Source: Solitalea longa
GTDB taxonomy: Bacteria; Bacteroidota; Bacteroidia; Sphingobacteriales; Sphingobacteriaceae
Assembly: GCF_002920915.1 (NCBI RefSeq)
Contig: NZ_PQVF01000013.1
Location: 1-64,000 of the forward strand
Direction: 5' to 3'
DNA length: 64,000 bases
Made by a program: the position numbers and the translations under genes. Positions 18,082 to 27,341 of the stretch are shown here, one piece after another. Below the pieces are notes generated by a model that was not told the origin of the DNA, made no database searches, and saw nothing but the letters and a program-made list of their open reading frames with translations. Position 1 is the first letter of the stretch; every line of letters starts with the position of its first letter.

Positions 18082-19302
18082 ATGAGGGCATTCTTCTGCT
18101 GTTTACTATTTACATTTTTATTTTTTAGCTCACCAGGCTATTCTCAATCAAAGGATTCTTCTAAAGTAGTTCAAAAAGATCTTTGGGATATTGTTTCTCC
18201 TAAAAAGGTGGAGTCTATTGAAGAAGAACAAGCACATAAAATTCAAAAAGGCTTGTTGCCTTATGCTTCTATAAATCCGGCAACGGGTGTTGAATTTGGT
18301 GTGTTTGGTAATTTGGCTGCTTATTTTGGTGATCATTCCACCACCAGGATGTCGAATATGACAATGGGCGCTGCTTATACTACCAAGAAGCAGGTCACGA
18401 CCAATCTTCGAACAATGATTTTTACCAACAACGATAATTGGATTTTAGTAGGCGATACCCGTTTTTACAAATATTCACAATCCACTTATGGGCTGGGTTC
18501 CAAGAGTCAGGTTAATGCCCAAGTACCAATGACTTTTAATATGATAAGGTTCTATGAAACGGCATTACGTAAGATCTACAAGAACCTGTATGCAGGGGGA
18601 GGGGTTAGTTACCAGCGCCATTATTCAATTGGGGGCTATACACCGGTAGAAGTAAATGAAGGAACCCCGGTTTCATCAGATGCTTACTCCCTTTATTGTT
18701 ATAATCATGGTTTTAATCCCAATGAGTATACTTCGGCAGGTGTGAACTTATCTGCAGGTATCGACAGTCGGGATAATATTATAAATGCTTATAAAGGTAT
18801 TTACACCCGTGTTTCCTATTTTATTTATGGAAATTTCCTTGGAGGCTCGAGCAAATGGCAAAATTTGTTCACGGAGTTTAAAACCTATCTTCCACTGGCT
18901 AAAAAGCACAATCAACGTTTGGCATTCTGGTATTATGGAAGTTATTTGGTAAACGGTAGGGCTCCTTATATGGAGTTGCCTTCCATTGGATGGGATACTT
19001 ACGGAAATTCGGGTAGAGGTTATGTTCAGGGTCGCTTCCGAGGCAGCTCAATGGTTTATGCCGAAACAGAATATAGGGTAGATATTTCAAAAAACGGTTT
19101 GTTAGGAGCTGTTGCTTTTTTAAATTGTTCTACTACGAGTAATGAGGATACAGGAGACCATTTGTTTAATGCTGTAAATCCGGCAGGGGGACTGGGGCTA
19201 AGAATTAAATTGAATAAAGTCTCGCGAACCAATATTACCATTGATTACGGAATAGGTAAAAACACCAATGGGTTTTATCTTAATGTTGGAGAAGCATTTT
19301 AA
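18082..19302 (+). CDS. BamA/TamA-family-like outer membrane beta-barrel protein
   Basis: 406 residues from ATG 18082, which begins with a good signal peptide (MRAFFCCLLFTFLFFSSPGYSQ). The body is built of alternating short beta strands with DSRDNIINAYKGIYTRVSYFIYG, the surface-antigen/D15 barrel signature, and ends in an aromatic C-terminus (...LNVGEAF). No POTRA domains fit in the short N-terminal part. It probably sits in the outer membrane; its role is unknown. It converges with the lipoprotein gene at 19304, leaving one base between them. Confidence 0.72.
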   Translation: MRAFFCCLLFTFLFFSSPGYSQSKDSSKVVQKDLWDIVSPKKVESIEEEQAHKIQKGLLPYASINPATGVEFGVFGNLAAYFGDHSTTRMSNMTMGAAYTTKKQVTTNLRTMIFTNNDNWILVGDTRFYKYSQSTYGLGSKSQVNAQVPMTFNMIRFYETALRKIYKNLYAGGGVSYQRHYSIGGYTPVEVNEGTPVSSDAYSLYCYNHGFNPNEYTSAGVNLSAGIDSRDNIINAYKGIYTRVSYFIYGNFLGGSSKWQNLFTEFKTYLPLAKKHNQRLAFWYYGSYLVNGRAPYMELPSIGWDTYGNSGRGYVQGRFRGSSMVYAETEYRVDISKNGLLGAVAFLNCSTTSNEDTGDHLFNAVNPAGGLGLRIKLNKVSRTNITIDYGIGKNTNGFYLNVGEAF

Positions 19303-19303
19303 C

Positions 19304-20128
19304 CTAATTGTTTTTTGCTACAATCAACTTATATTTTAATTGATTTACCGAGTATAAATGGTTCGTTTTTTTTAAGGAGTAAATAAATAAAGTGTCGTAA
19401 TTACCCGAAATTTTCCAGGCAAAGGGCGTGGATTCATTTTTTGTAGCCAGATAAAGAATGTTCTTGTGAGCTTTATTAGCCAGTTCTATGCAGTTTACGG
19501 CGCACACATTGAATTTTTCGAATTCATCCAAACCTGAAAGTGTACCATCATAATGGAAAACAATATTTGAACGAGTGGAATCCTCTGCCTTGGCATATGT
19601 ATTACTCAGGGTATTTTCGTTTATGGCCCAGTCAAATGTACTTGAAACATCCTCCCCAGATTGTAAGTATTTCGCCTCCGACTTCTCAAAAATGCAATCA
19701 GGACGATCCTTTTTTGGGTTTTTGGAATCTGAAGTTTTTAAACTTAAATGCTGAGTAAATTTATCATAAACAAAAACTAAAGGCTGATTGCTGTTTTGGT
19801 AAACCAGCAATGTGTCTAATCCCACTACTTTAATCGGAACCTTTTTTATTTTTTTTTCATAGTTAAGCACCAATACACTGTCCTTAAGATCTTCAGAAAT
19901 GATCAGTTCTAAAAAGGGCGGATACTTATTTATTGAATGATAATATTCTGAATTTCTCTTTATGTACATCTCATCCATATAGTCTTTACATAACCAATTT
20001 CCATAAAACTGCGAAAACGAAATAGATACGGTATCGGCAACAGCGAGGGTTGATGTCTGTTTTGGTCGGTTATTACAGCCGAAAAAGAAAAGTAGGACGA
20101 GGATAAAATAGAGATAATGAATTTTCAT
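19304..20128 (-). CDS. Lipoprotein of unknown function
   Basis: 274 residues with a lipoprotein signal (MKIHYLYFILVLLFFFGC, lipidated Cys18). The rest is a soluble, mostly beta-like protein that I do not recognise. FYGNWLCKDYMDEMY resembles the start of lipocalin-like lipoproteins. Expected in the periplasm, anchored to a membrane. Confidence 0.7.
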   Translation of the reverse strand: MKIHYLYFILVLLFFFGCNNRPKQTSTLAVADTVSISFSQFYGNWLCKDYMDEMYIKRNSEYYHSINKYPPFLELIISEDLKDSVLVLNYEKKIKKVPIKVVGLDTLLVYQNSNQPLVFVYDKFTQHLSLKTSDSKNPKKDRPDCIFEKSEAKYLQSGEDVSSTFDWAINENTLSNTYAKAEDSTRSNIVFHYDGTLSGLDEFEKFNVCAVNCIELANKAHKNILYLATKNESTPFAWKISGNYDTLFIYSLKKTNHLYSVNQLKYKLIVAKNN

Positions 20129-20194
20129 AAATTTAGAATGCGTCTAAAATTACGAATCAAAAGTTTAAAATCGAGTATGAAAATGATACCAATA

Positions 20195-20220
20195 CAAAAA
20201 AAGCTGAATTTCTTCAGCTT
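20195..20220 (-). terminator. Terminator of the 92-aa gene
   Basis: AAGCTGAA (20201-20208) and TTCAGCTT (20213-20220) form a perfect 8-bp stem; on the minus strand it is followed by a T run. Confidence 0.75.
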
Positions 20221-20226
20221 CCATTT

Positions 20227-20505
20227 TTATTGTTCTAAATTTCCGTAAACATTTCCTATTTGCAGATCTTTGTCAATTACGCTTTGCCATTTAGGCACAA
20301 ACTCATTGGCAAAAAAAGGAGTTTCGGTTTTTAAACAGGCAATTTCAATTAAATAGTCTTTTTTGCGCTCGTTAAGAATAAAGCGAGCAGTCTTCTTATC
20401 ATCGTATTTAAAAAGCAAAATGTTTTCGCGTTCAACAATACACTCCGCATCAGGTTTACGGCAAAGTTTAAATACGATCTCTATATTCTCTATTACTTCT
20501 TGCAT
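20227..20505 (-). CDS. Small conserved-type hypothetical protein (92 aa)
   Basis: A 92-residue soluble protein without signal peptide, acidic and basic residues mixed (FKYDDKKTARFILNERKKDYLIEIACL). I do not recognise a family. It is supported as a real gene by a perfect terminator 6 bp after its stop and a -7-like CATCTTTG on the minus strand at 20524-20531. Confidence 0.65.
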   Translation of the reverse strand: MQEVIENIEIVFKLCRKPDAECIVERENILLFKYDDKKTARFILNERKKDYLIEIACLKTETPFFANEFVPKWQSVIDKDLQIGNVYGNLEQ

Positions 20506-20716
20506 TTCAGTTTATTCTAGCAAGCAAAGATGCTGAAAAAATTTCATTGCCAAACATTCATCACTCCATTGAACATTGATTGGTAGATTTTCTAACAGAA
20601 GGGAGAGCTGATCTATTTGGGTTTTTATAGCAATCTCAGCTTTTAAAACAGGAATATAACCAGTAAAGTAACAAGTCGGATATGTATGCCTGCTTCCGAC
20701 TTCAGCTTAAAAAACG

Positions 20717-20724
20717 TATTTTTG
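20717..20724 (+). promoter_or_regulatory. -7 box TATTTTTG of aguBA
   Basis: Exact TAnnTTTG match, 25 bp upstream of the aguB GTG start. Confidence 0.6.
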
Positions 20725-20749
20725 CGGAAATTTTTAAAAACTGATAAAA

Positions 20750-21619
20750 GTGGTAAAAGTAGGATTAGTTCAGATGTCGTGCGTTAAAGAGCCGGCCCTT
20801 AACCTTGAAAAGGCAATTACTAAAGTTCGTGAAGCTGCGGCTAAAGGAGCTCAGATTGTTTGTTTACAAGAACTTTTTACTTCATTATACTTCTGCGATG
20901 TTGAAGATTATGAAAACTTTAAACTGGCAGAACCTATTCCCGGGCCTTCAACAGATGCTTTGCAAAAGGTTGCTGCCGAATTAGGAGTGGTTATCATAGC
21001 CTCTTTGTTTGAAAAGCGCACCCAGGGATTGTATCATAATACTACAGCGGTTATAGATGCCGACGGAGCCTATTTAGGGAAGTATCGTAAGATGCATATT
21101 CCTGATGATCCGGCTTATTATGAGAAATTCTATTTTACTCCTGGCGATCTGGGTTATAAAACCTTTAAAACCAAGTTTGCAACAATTGGCGTTCTTATTT
21201 GCTGGGATCAATGGTATCCGGAAGCTGCCCGCATTACTTCATTAATGGGAGCGGAGATCCTATTCTATCCAACCGCTATTGGATGGGCTACTTCGCAAGA
21301 TGAAGCTACCAATGCCGAGCAATATAATGCATGGCAAACCATTCAGCGTTCACATGCAGTGGCAAATGGTGTTCCGGTGGTGAGTGTAAACCGTGTGGGG
21401 TTTGAGCAAGATGGTTTGATGAAATTCTGGGGCGGATCATTTGTAAGTAATCCGTTCGGTTCGTTGCTATATAAGGCCTCACATGAAGAAGAAGAGGTTG
21501 CCGTAGTTGATATTGATATGGCAAAAAGTGACAGTTACCGCACACATTGGCCGTTCTTACGTGATCGCCGTATCGATAGCTATCAACCGATTACAAAGAG
21601 ATTTATTGACGAAGATTAA
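20750..21619 (+). CDS. aguB: N-carbamoylputrescine amidohydrolase
   Basis: A 289-residue nitrilase-superfamily hydrolase that converts N-carbamoylputrescine to putrescine, CO2 and ammonia. The Glu-Lys-Cys triad is visible as E41 (CLQELF), K114 (KYRKMHIPDD) and C151 (LICWDQWYPEAAR). The length and the YHNTTAVIDADG context fit AguB. The start is GTG 20750 (MVKVGLVQMSC). The agmatine deiminase gene follows after 87 bp, so the two form the arginine-decarboxylase route to putrescine. Confidence 0.92.
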   Translation: MVKVGLVQMSCVKEPALNLEKAITKVREAAAKGAQIVCLQELFTSLYFCDVEDYENFKLAEPIPGPSTDALQKVAAELGVVIIASLFEKRTQGLYHNTTAVIDADGAYLGKYRKMHIPDDPAYYEKFYFTPGDLGYKTFKTKFATIGVLICWDQWYPEAARITSLMGAEILFYPTAIGWATSQDEATNAEQYNAWQTIQRSHAVANGVPVVSVNRVGFEQDGLMKFWGGSFVSNPFGSLLYKASHEEEEVAVVDIDMAKSDSYRTHWPFLRDRRIDSYQPITKRFIDED

Positions 21620-21625
21620 TTTTTT

Positions 21626-21688
21626 AACCGCAGAGGGCGCAGAGTTGCACAGAAACTTTTCAGTGTTACTCTGTGTAACTCTGCGGTT
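21626..21688. repeat. CACAGAG-type intergenic imperfect palindrome, copy 2
   Basis: AACCGCAGAG...AGAGTTGCACAGA on the left pairs with TCTGTGTAACTCTGCGGTT on the right across a short loop. It lies between aguB and aguA and shares its words with 138-206. It could fold in the aguBA transcript, but no T run makes it a standard terminator. Confidence 0.7.
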
Positions 21689-21706
21689 TTCTATAAATTT
21701 AACTTA

Positions 21707-22747
21707 ATGGAAAAACACTCATTCCCTGCCGGCTACCATTTTCCTGCCGAATGGGCAAAACATACCGCCACTTGGTTGAGCTGGCCGCATAAAGAAGCTT
21801 CATGGCCTGGTAAGATTGATAGCATTTATCCTATTTATGCCCAGTTTATTAAGGCTGTCACTGAAGGGGAGCAAGTTTGCATCAATGTTAATGATGAACA
21901 AATGCAAGCTTTTGCAAAGACTCAACTTGAAAAACAGGGAGTAGATCTTTCAAAGATTTCCTTTTTTATTCATCCAAGTAACGATGCCTGGTGTCGTGAT
22001 CATGGTCCTGCATTTTTGATCAATCCAACGGAAAAGAAAAAGATCATTGTTGATTGGGGCTATAATGCATGGGGAGATAAGTATCCTCCGTATGAATTGG
22101 ATGATGTGATCCCAACGCGTATTGCCAAGCATTATGATATTCCTGTTTACTATCCGGGTATTGTAATGGAAGGTGGCTCGGTTGATTTTAACGGCGCAGG
22201 AACTATTTTAACAACAACAGCATGTTTATTAAACAAGAACCGTAATCCTCATTTAAACCAGGGGCAAATTGAAGAGTTCTTGCATAAGTATTATGGCGCT
22301 GAACAAGTATTGTGGTTAGGAGATGGAATTATTGGTGATGATACCGATGGTCATGTGGACGATATCACCCGATTTGTAAATGAGGATACAGTAGTTACCG
22401 TTGTTGAGCACAACAAAAATGATGAGAACTACGAGCCGTTGAAAGAGAACTTAGAAGCGCTACACAAAATGCGATTGCTAAATGGCAAGCAGTTAAATGT
22501 AGTTGAATTGCCAATGCCTGAAGCGGTTATTTATGACGACACTCGATTGCCGGCTTCATATGCTAATTTCTACATTTCGAATGCTGCTGTTGTAGTGCCA
22601 ACTTACCGTAGTAAAAATGATGATATTGCTTTGGATATTCTTACCAAGTGTTTCCCTGATCGTAAAGTTATTGGGTTGGATTCAACCGATATTGTCTGGG
22701 GTCTTGGAAGTTTCCATTGCTTAAGCCAGCAAGAACCGGCTGTGTAA
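21707..22747 (+). CDS. aguA: Agmatine deiminase
   Basis: A 346-residue guanidino-group-modifying enzyme that converts agmatine to N-carbamoylputrescine and ammonia. Hallmarks are NDAWCRDHGPAFLIN, GIVMEGGSVDFNGAGTILTT, GDDTDGHVDDITRFV and the catalytic Cys338 in LGSFHCLSQQ. Length is normal. It follows aguB, the next enzyme of the route, on the same strand. Confidence 0.95.
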   Translation: MEKHSFPAGYHFPAEWAKHTATWLSWPHKEASWPGKIDSIYPIYAQFIKAVTEGEQVCINVNDEQMQAFAKTQLEKQGVDLSKISFFIHPSNDAWCRDHGPAFLINPTEKKKIIVDWGYNAWGDKYPPYELDDVIPTRIAKHYDIPVYYPGIVMEGGSVDFNGAGTILTTTACLLNKNRNPHLNQGQIEEFLHKYYGAEQVLWLGDGIIGDDTDGHVDDITRFVNEDTVVTVVEHNKNDENYEPLKENLEALHKMRLLNGKQLNVVELPMPEAVIYDDTRLPASYANFYISNAAVVVPTYRSKNDDIALDILTKCFPDRKVIGLDSTDIVWGLGSFHCLSQQEPAV

Positions 22748-22757
22748 ATTACGTTTG

Positions 22758-22829
22758 TAGTCCATAGTTAACAGATCATTATGTGGCTTTTAGCTATGGA
22801 CCATTGACTATGGACTATGGACCTTTTTT
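22758..22829. repeat. TATGGAC-word repeat with hairpin and T run
   Basis: TAGTCCATAG (22758-22767) can pair with one of several CTATGGAC words at 22794-22823, and a T run follows at 22823-22829. It probably ends the aguBA transcript. The word array is simple-sequence-like and unrelated to the CACAGAG repeat. Confidence 0.55.
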
Positions 22830-22830
22830 A

Positions 22831-23850
22831 ATGCAACATTCAAAAAAATCAATCCCAAAAATATTTTTCAACCTTCTTGCCAAAATTGGTTTGGATGGGT
22901 TTATACTTGGAATTATATCAGCCATTGTAATTGCCAGATTTTTTCCAGAGCCTGGAGCTTATGAAGGCCAATGGTCGTTAAAGTCTTTCGCTACCTACGG
23001 AGCTTCACTTATTTTTTTCTTCTACGGATTAAAACTGAACAAAGAAAAACTGATCCATGGTTTAAGTAACTGGCGCCTTCATTTAATGGTTCAGTTATCA
23101 ACCTATCTGATTTTTCCGCTTGTTGTTTTTACATGTTTCAAACTTTTTGCTACTCAAAGCGACAATTTAATATGGGTAGGGGCTTTGTTTTTATCCGCCA
23201 TACCCTCAACTGTTTCTTCGTCGGTAGTTATGGTTTCAATCGCCCAGGGAAATATTCCGGCTGCTATTTTTAATGCCAGTATTTCCAGTCTGGTGGGTGT
23301 GTTTTTAACGCCTTTTTGGATAAATATTTTCTTCTCTTCCGGATCTCAAGGTTTCGATATAGCAGATATTATTTTGAAACTGATATTTCAGGTGCTGGTT
23401 CCCGTAATATTGGGCTTACTGCTAAATAAACATTTTGGCAAATTTGCTGATAAGTATAAGGCCCAATTACGTTATTTCGACCAAAGCATTATTTTATTGA
23501 TCGTTTATACTTCCTTCAGTGAATCTTTTAAGCATAAGGTATTTGAGGGATATCAGGTGGCAGAACTTCTTTTATTAGGACTTTTAATGGTTGGCCTTTT
23601 CTTTTGCGTGTATTTTCTGATCTCGGCAGCTGCTAAAGCTTTTACATTTAATCGGGAAGATCGGATCACAGCCGTTTTCTGCGGATCAAAAAAATCATTG
23701 GTCCATGGAACTGTTATGTCGAAGGTGATTTTTGCCAATAGCCTTTCACTTGGAGTTATTCTTTTGCCGCTCATGATGTATCACGCATTGCAGCTGGTAA
23801 TATGCAGTTTTATTGCCCAGCGAATGGCGAGGCACCATGAAGCCAATTAA
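22831..23850 (+). CDS. Bile acid:sodium symporter family protein
   Basis: About 339 residues from ATG 22831 (MQHSKKSIPK); the in-frame GTG at 22783 would extend into the repeat and is rejected. About ten membrane segments; SAIPSTVSSSVVMVSIAQGNIPAAIFNASISSLVGVFLTP and CGSKKSLVHGTVMSKVIF match the SBF-like (PF13593-type) branch of the bile-acid symporter superfamily. The cargo is unknown. Confidence 0.85.
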   Translation: MQHSKKSIPKIFFNLLAKIGLDGFILGIISAIVIARFFPEPGAYEGQWSLKSFATYGASLIFFFYGLKLNKEKLIHGLSNWRLHLMVQLSTYLIFPLVVFTCFKLFATQSDNLIWVGALFLSAIPSTVSSSVVMVSIAQGNIPAAIFNASISSLVGVFLTPFWINIFFSSGSQGFDIADIILKLIFQVLVPVILGLLLNKHFGKFADKYKAQLRYFDQSIILLIVYTSFSESFKHKVFEGYQVAELLLLGLLMVGLFFCVYFLISAAAKAFTFNREDRITAVFCGSKKSLVHGTVMSKVIFANSLSLGVILLPLMMYHALQLVICSFIAQRMARHHEAN

Positions 23851-23979
23851 GTATATAAACTTTATAGAGTGCTATATCTTGATTTTCAGCAAGTTGCTTT
23901 GTATTTATTCTTTTACATCTTGAAGACATTTTAAATCAAACTAATCTTTCATTACCCTGTTTCTTCTATAAATAATTAG

Positions 23980-23987
23980 TATTTTTG
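23980..23987 (+). promoter_or_regulatory. -7 box TATTTTTG
   Basis: Exact TAnnTTTG match, 37 bp upstream of the amidophosphoribosyltransferase ATG. A purine-rich AGAGGAAG between them may act as a ribosome binding site. Confidence 0.55.
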
Positions 23988-24024
23988 CGACCTTAATTTT
24001 GGAGCTTTCCAGAGGAAGATATTC

Positions 24025-25926
24025 ATGAGTGACGCGATTAAACACGAGTGCGGTATAGCACTAATCCGATTACGTAAGCCTTTAAGTTATTATCACGAGA
24101 AGTACGGAACGGCACTTTACGGTTTAAATAAACTGTATTTAATGATGGAAAAACAGGTAAACCGTGGCCAGGATGGCGCCGGAATTGCCACCATCAAACT
24201 AGACATTGAACCGGGAAACCGTTACATTAGCCGCCAGCGCTCAACCTCTTCAAGAGCTGTAACTGAGATCTTCGAATACGTATTAGGCAAATACGCCGAT
24301 CTTCACCGTAAAAATCCAGAACTTTTACATGATGCACAATGGCTGAAAGAACACATGCCTTTTATGGGAGAGGTGCTTTTAGGTCATTTGCGTTACGGTA
24401 CGCACGGACAAAACAGCATTGAAAACTGTCACCCCTTCCTGCGTCAGAATAACTGGCAAACCCGTAACCTCGTAGTTGCAGGTAACTTCAACATGACAAA
24501 TGTTGATGAATTATTGGCTCAGCTTTATGAGCTGGGTCAGCATCCTAAAGAAAAAGCCGATACGGTGACGGTTTTGGAAAAAATCGGACACTTTTTGGAT
24601 GATGAAAATCAAAACCTGTTCAATAAATTCAAAAAAGATGGTTATTCAAATGTGGAGATCTCTAAAAAGATAGCCGATCATTTGGATATAGCTAAAATAC
24701 TTACCCGTTCGGCCAAAACCTGGGATGGCGGTTATGCTATTTGTGGTTTAGTGGGCCATGGCGATGCATTTGTAATGCGTGACCCTTCGGGCATTCGTCC
24801 GGCGTTTAAATACATTGATGATGAAGTAGTGGTAGTAGCCTCTGAACGTCCGGCAATTCAAACAGCATTTAATGTACCGGTTGAGGAAATTTCCGAAGTA
24901 AAACCCGGTCATGCGTTGATCATTAAAAAAGATGGAAGCTATTCGGAAGAAATGTTCCGTGAGCCGCTTGAACGTAAATCATGTTCATTCGAACGTATTT
25001 ATTTCTCAAGAGGAAGTGATACCAATATTTACCAGGAACGTAAAAAACTGGGCAAATTAATGATCCCTGCTATTCTTAACTCTGTGAACAATGATCTTAA
25101 GAATACTGTATTTTCATTTATTCCCAATACTGCCGAGGTGGCTTTCTACGGAATGGTAGAAGGTGTTCACGACTATATTCGTTGCCAACAGAAAGATCTG
25201 TTGAAAAATGCTGATCAGCTTTCTGATGAGAAGATCGATGAAGTTCTGAACCTTAAACCAAGGGTAGAAAAACTGGCGATCAAAGATGCTAAGCTTCGTA
25301 CATTCATTACTCAGGATGCCGACCGTAACGATTTGGTAAACCATGTGTATGATGTGACCTATGGCGTAATTAAAAAGGATACGGATTATTTAGTAGCAAT
25401 TGACGATTCGATTGTTCGCGGTACTACTCTTAAACAAAGTGTTATCCGCATTCTTGATCGTTTAGGTCCTAAAAAGATTGTGATCGTTTCTTCGGCGCCG
25501 CAAATTCGTTACCCTGATTGTTATGGTATTGATATGAGTCGTATGGGCGAGTTCGTAGCATTTCAGGCAGCAATATCATTGCTTAAGAAAGCAGGGAAAG
25601 AGCAGTTGATAAAAGATGTTTACGATAGATGTAAAGTGCAGGAGAAACTTCCGAAAGAAGAAGTTAAAAACTTTGTAAAGGAAATCTATGCTCCGTTTAC
25701 GGATGATGAAATTTCAAAAGAAATATCAAGGATTGTTACACCTGAAGGGATCAATGCTGAAGTAGAGGTGATTTTCCAGACCTTGGATAACTTACACGCC
25801 GCTTGTCCTAATGATTTGGGCGATTGGTATTTCTCAGGCGACTATCCAACCCCGGGAGGTAATAAAGTGGTAAACAAGGCATTTATTAACTTTATAGAAG
25901 GCAGAAACCAACGTGCTTATGCTTAA
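24025..25926 (+). CDS. Amidophosphoribosyltransferase-family protein (long form)
   Basis: 633 residues. The N-terminal class II glutamine amidotransferase domain begins after a short leader (HECGIALIRL, likely catalytic Cys9) with GHLRYGTHGQNSIENCHPF. The C-terminal phosphoribosyltransferase domain has the PRPP loop AIDDSIVRGTTLKQSV. The reaction expected is PRPP plus glutamine to phosphoribosylamine, the first step of purine synthesis. At 633 residues it is longer than standard PurF (about 500) and matches the long Bacteroidota form, with an insert near 185-210 and extra C-terminal sequence. It could be the main PurF or a paralogue. Confidence 0.88.
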   Translation: MSDAIKHECGIALIRLRKPLSYYHEKYGTALYGLNKLYLMMEKQVNRGQDGAGIATIKLDIEPGNRYISRQRSTSSRAVTEIFEYVLGKYADLHRKNPELLHDAQWLKEHMPFMGEVLLGHLRYGTHGQNSIENCHPFLRQNNWQTRNLVVAGNFNMTNVDELLAQLYELGQHPKEKADTVTVLEKIGHFLDDENQNLFNKFKKDGYSNVEISKKIADHLDIAKILTRSAKTWDGGYAICGLVGHGDAFVMRDPSGIRPAFKYIDDEVVVVASERPAIQTAFNVPVEEISEVKPGHALIIKKDGSYSEEMFREPLERKSCSFERIYFSRGSDTNIYQERKKLGKLMIPAILNSVNNDLKNTVFSFIPNTAEVAFYGMVEGVHDYIRCQQKDLLKNADQLSDEKIDEVLNLKPRVEKLAIKDAKLRTFITQDADRNDLVNHVYDVTYGVIKKDTDYLVAIDDSIVRGTTLKQSVIRILDRLGPKKIVIVSSAPQIRYPDCYGIDMSRMGEFVAFQAAISLLKKAGKEQLIKDVYDRCKVQEKLPKEEVKNFVKEIYAPFTDDEISKEISRIVTPEGINAEVEVIFQTLDNLHAACPNDLGDWYFSGDYPTPGGNKVVNKAFINFIEGRNQRAYA

Positions 25927-25940
25927 TTAAGTATTTTTAA

Positions 25941-25985
25941 TAAAAACAAAGGGATGAATTTTACTGTTCATCCCTTTGCTTTTTC
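25941..25985. terminator. Bidirectional terminator
   Basis: CAAAGGGATGAA (25947-25958) and TTCATCCCTTTG (25967-25978) form a perfect 12-bp stem, with an A run before and a T run after. It serves the gene ending at 25926 and the convergent VOC gene ending at 26012. Confidence 0.85.
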
Positions 25986-26011
25986 ACCCCCATTGAGACA
26001 AATTAATGAGG

Positions 26012-26383
26012 CTAATGATTGGAGTGCAACCCTATTTTATTGCCTTCAGAGTCGATAATAAAGGCATAATATCCATACTCAGGACTAATAATGGTTTTTG
26101 GAGTATCAATTTTTCCACCTACCTCGGCTATCTTATTTAAGACGTCGCTCATATTATCCCCACAATTTAAATAAATATAAACTCCGCTTTGCCCGGGATG
26201 GTGGTTCTTCCCTGAAACAATAGCTCCACTAACACTTCCAGCTTCACTTGGAAAGAAGCCCATTCGATCAGTACCCATCAGCATTTCAACCATGTCAAAT
26301 GCTAAAATATGCGAGTAGAATTTCTTTGCTCGGTCAAAATCCGAAACCGGAATCTCAAACCAGTTAATGGCGTGTTTAGACAT
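26012..26383 (-). CDS. VOC (glyoxalase/bleomycin-resistance) family protein
   Basis: A 123-residue single-domain VOC protein: INWFEIPVSDFDRAKKFYSHIL at the N-terminus and YYAFIIDSEGNKIGLHSNH at the C-terminus show the paired beta-alpha-beta modules. Metal-ligand positions (His/Glu) are only partly clear. The substrate is unknown. Confidence 0.82.
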   Translation of the reverse strand: MSKHAINWFEIPVSDFDRAKKFYSHILAFDMVEMLMGTDRMGFFPSEAGSVSGAIVSGKNHHPGQSGVYIYLNCGDNMSDVLNKIAEVGGKIDTPKTIISPEYGYYAFIIDSEGNKIGLHSNH

Positions 26384-26596
26384 AGCGTAGGATTTTATTG
26401 AGCTAAGTTACTGAAAAATAGGTAATTGTAATTGTATAAAATAGTTAAAGCACTACTTGGTTGAAGACTTTGTATTAAGCAGATAACTGTTTGTGAATGC
26501 GAAGGAAGTACAAATTACAAAGTTAAAGTTCTTGAATATGCAGTTTCATAAATTGTCAAAGCCAATCTAACTTCGTACTTCTAAAATCTACCTTTC

Positions 26597-27241
26597 TTAA
26601 ACGTGTTTAAGAATAACAGGTAGCAATAATCGAAAAACAGCATAGCCTACAATAATGGTTCCGGCAATACGGTTGAGCCATAAGATGTGCCGCTCACTGA
26701 TCTTGCTACGATGCTTGCTTACAAAATAGGCTTTGATGATATCGGAGCTAAGAATGGTTAAAGAAGTGGCGACCAGAAAAAACGTTAGTAGTTCCGAGGG
26801 CTCTAAATGAGAATGTATGTCGTGGCTTTGAAATGATTCTTTGGCTTTAGTTGAAATAGTGATCCAATAAAACAGCATCATTGGATTAAGCATGCACATT
26901 AAAAAACCTTTGAAAAAATAGGCGGTGTTTTTTAAAGCTTTGGTCGGCTCGTAAACTATTTTAACTTTTTTAACAATATAATAGCTGCCAATTATCGTTA
27001 AAAACAATCCGCCAACAATGTAAATGATTTGCCGGTATTGCTCTTCAAAACCGATCAATAAACTAAAAACAACCGCTAAAACTATATAAACAACATCACT
27101 TAAAAACACGCCAAAAGCAAAGTAAACGCCTGATTTAAAGCCTTTACTAATGCTTATTTTAAGTAATGAAAAAAAGGTCGGGCCTGTAAGTAATGAGAGC
27201 ACTAATCCAACAATAATTCCCGTAATAATGGCCAAAAACAT
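26597..27241 (-). CDS. LysE/RhtB-family exporter
   Basis: A 214-residue inner-membrane protein with about six membrane segments; SLLTGPTFFSLLKISISKGFKSGVYFAFGVFLSD is the LysE-type signature near the N-terminus, and FLMCMLNPMMLFYW matches the central helix. Such proteins export amino acids or similar small molecules; the substrate is not readable. The 213 bp downstream of it hold no gene. Confidence 0.85.
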   Translation of the reverse strand: MFLAIITGIIVGLVLSLLTGPTFFSLLKISISKGFKSGVYFAFGVFLSDVVYIVLAVVFSLLIGFEEQYRQIIYIVGGLFLTIIGSYYIVKKVKIVYEPTKALKNTAYFFKGFLMCMLNPMMLFYWITISTKAKESFQSHDIHSHLEPSELLTFFLVATSLTILSSDIIKAYFVSKHRSKISERHILWLNRIAGTIIVGYAVFRLLLPVILKHV

Positions 27242-27341
27242 CCGAACGTTTCCAAAAGGTTTCGGTAAAAATCTTACTTCTAGCTTAAAAACCCAAATTA
27301 TTTGTGTTTATTTTGAGCTTTAATTAGAATAAAGGGAATTG

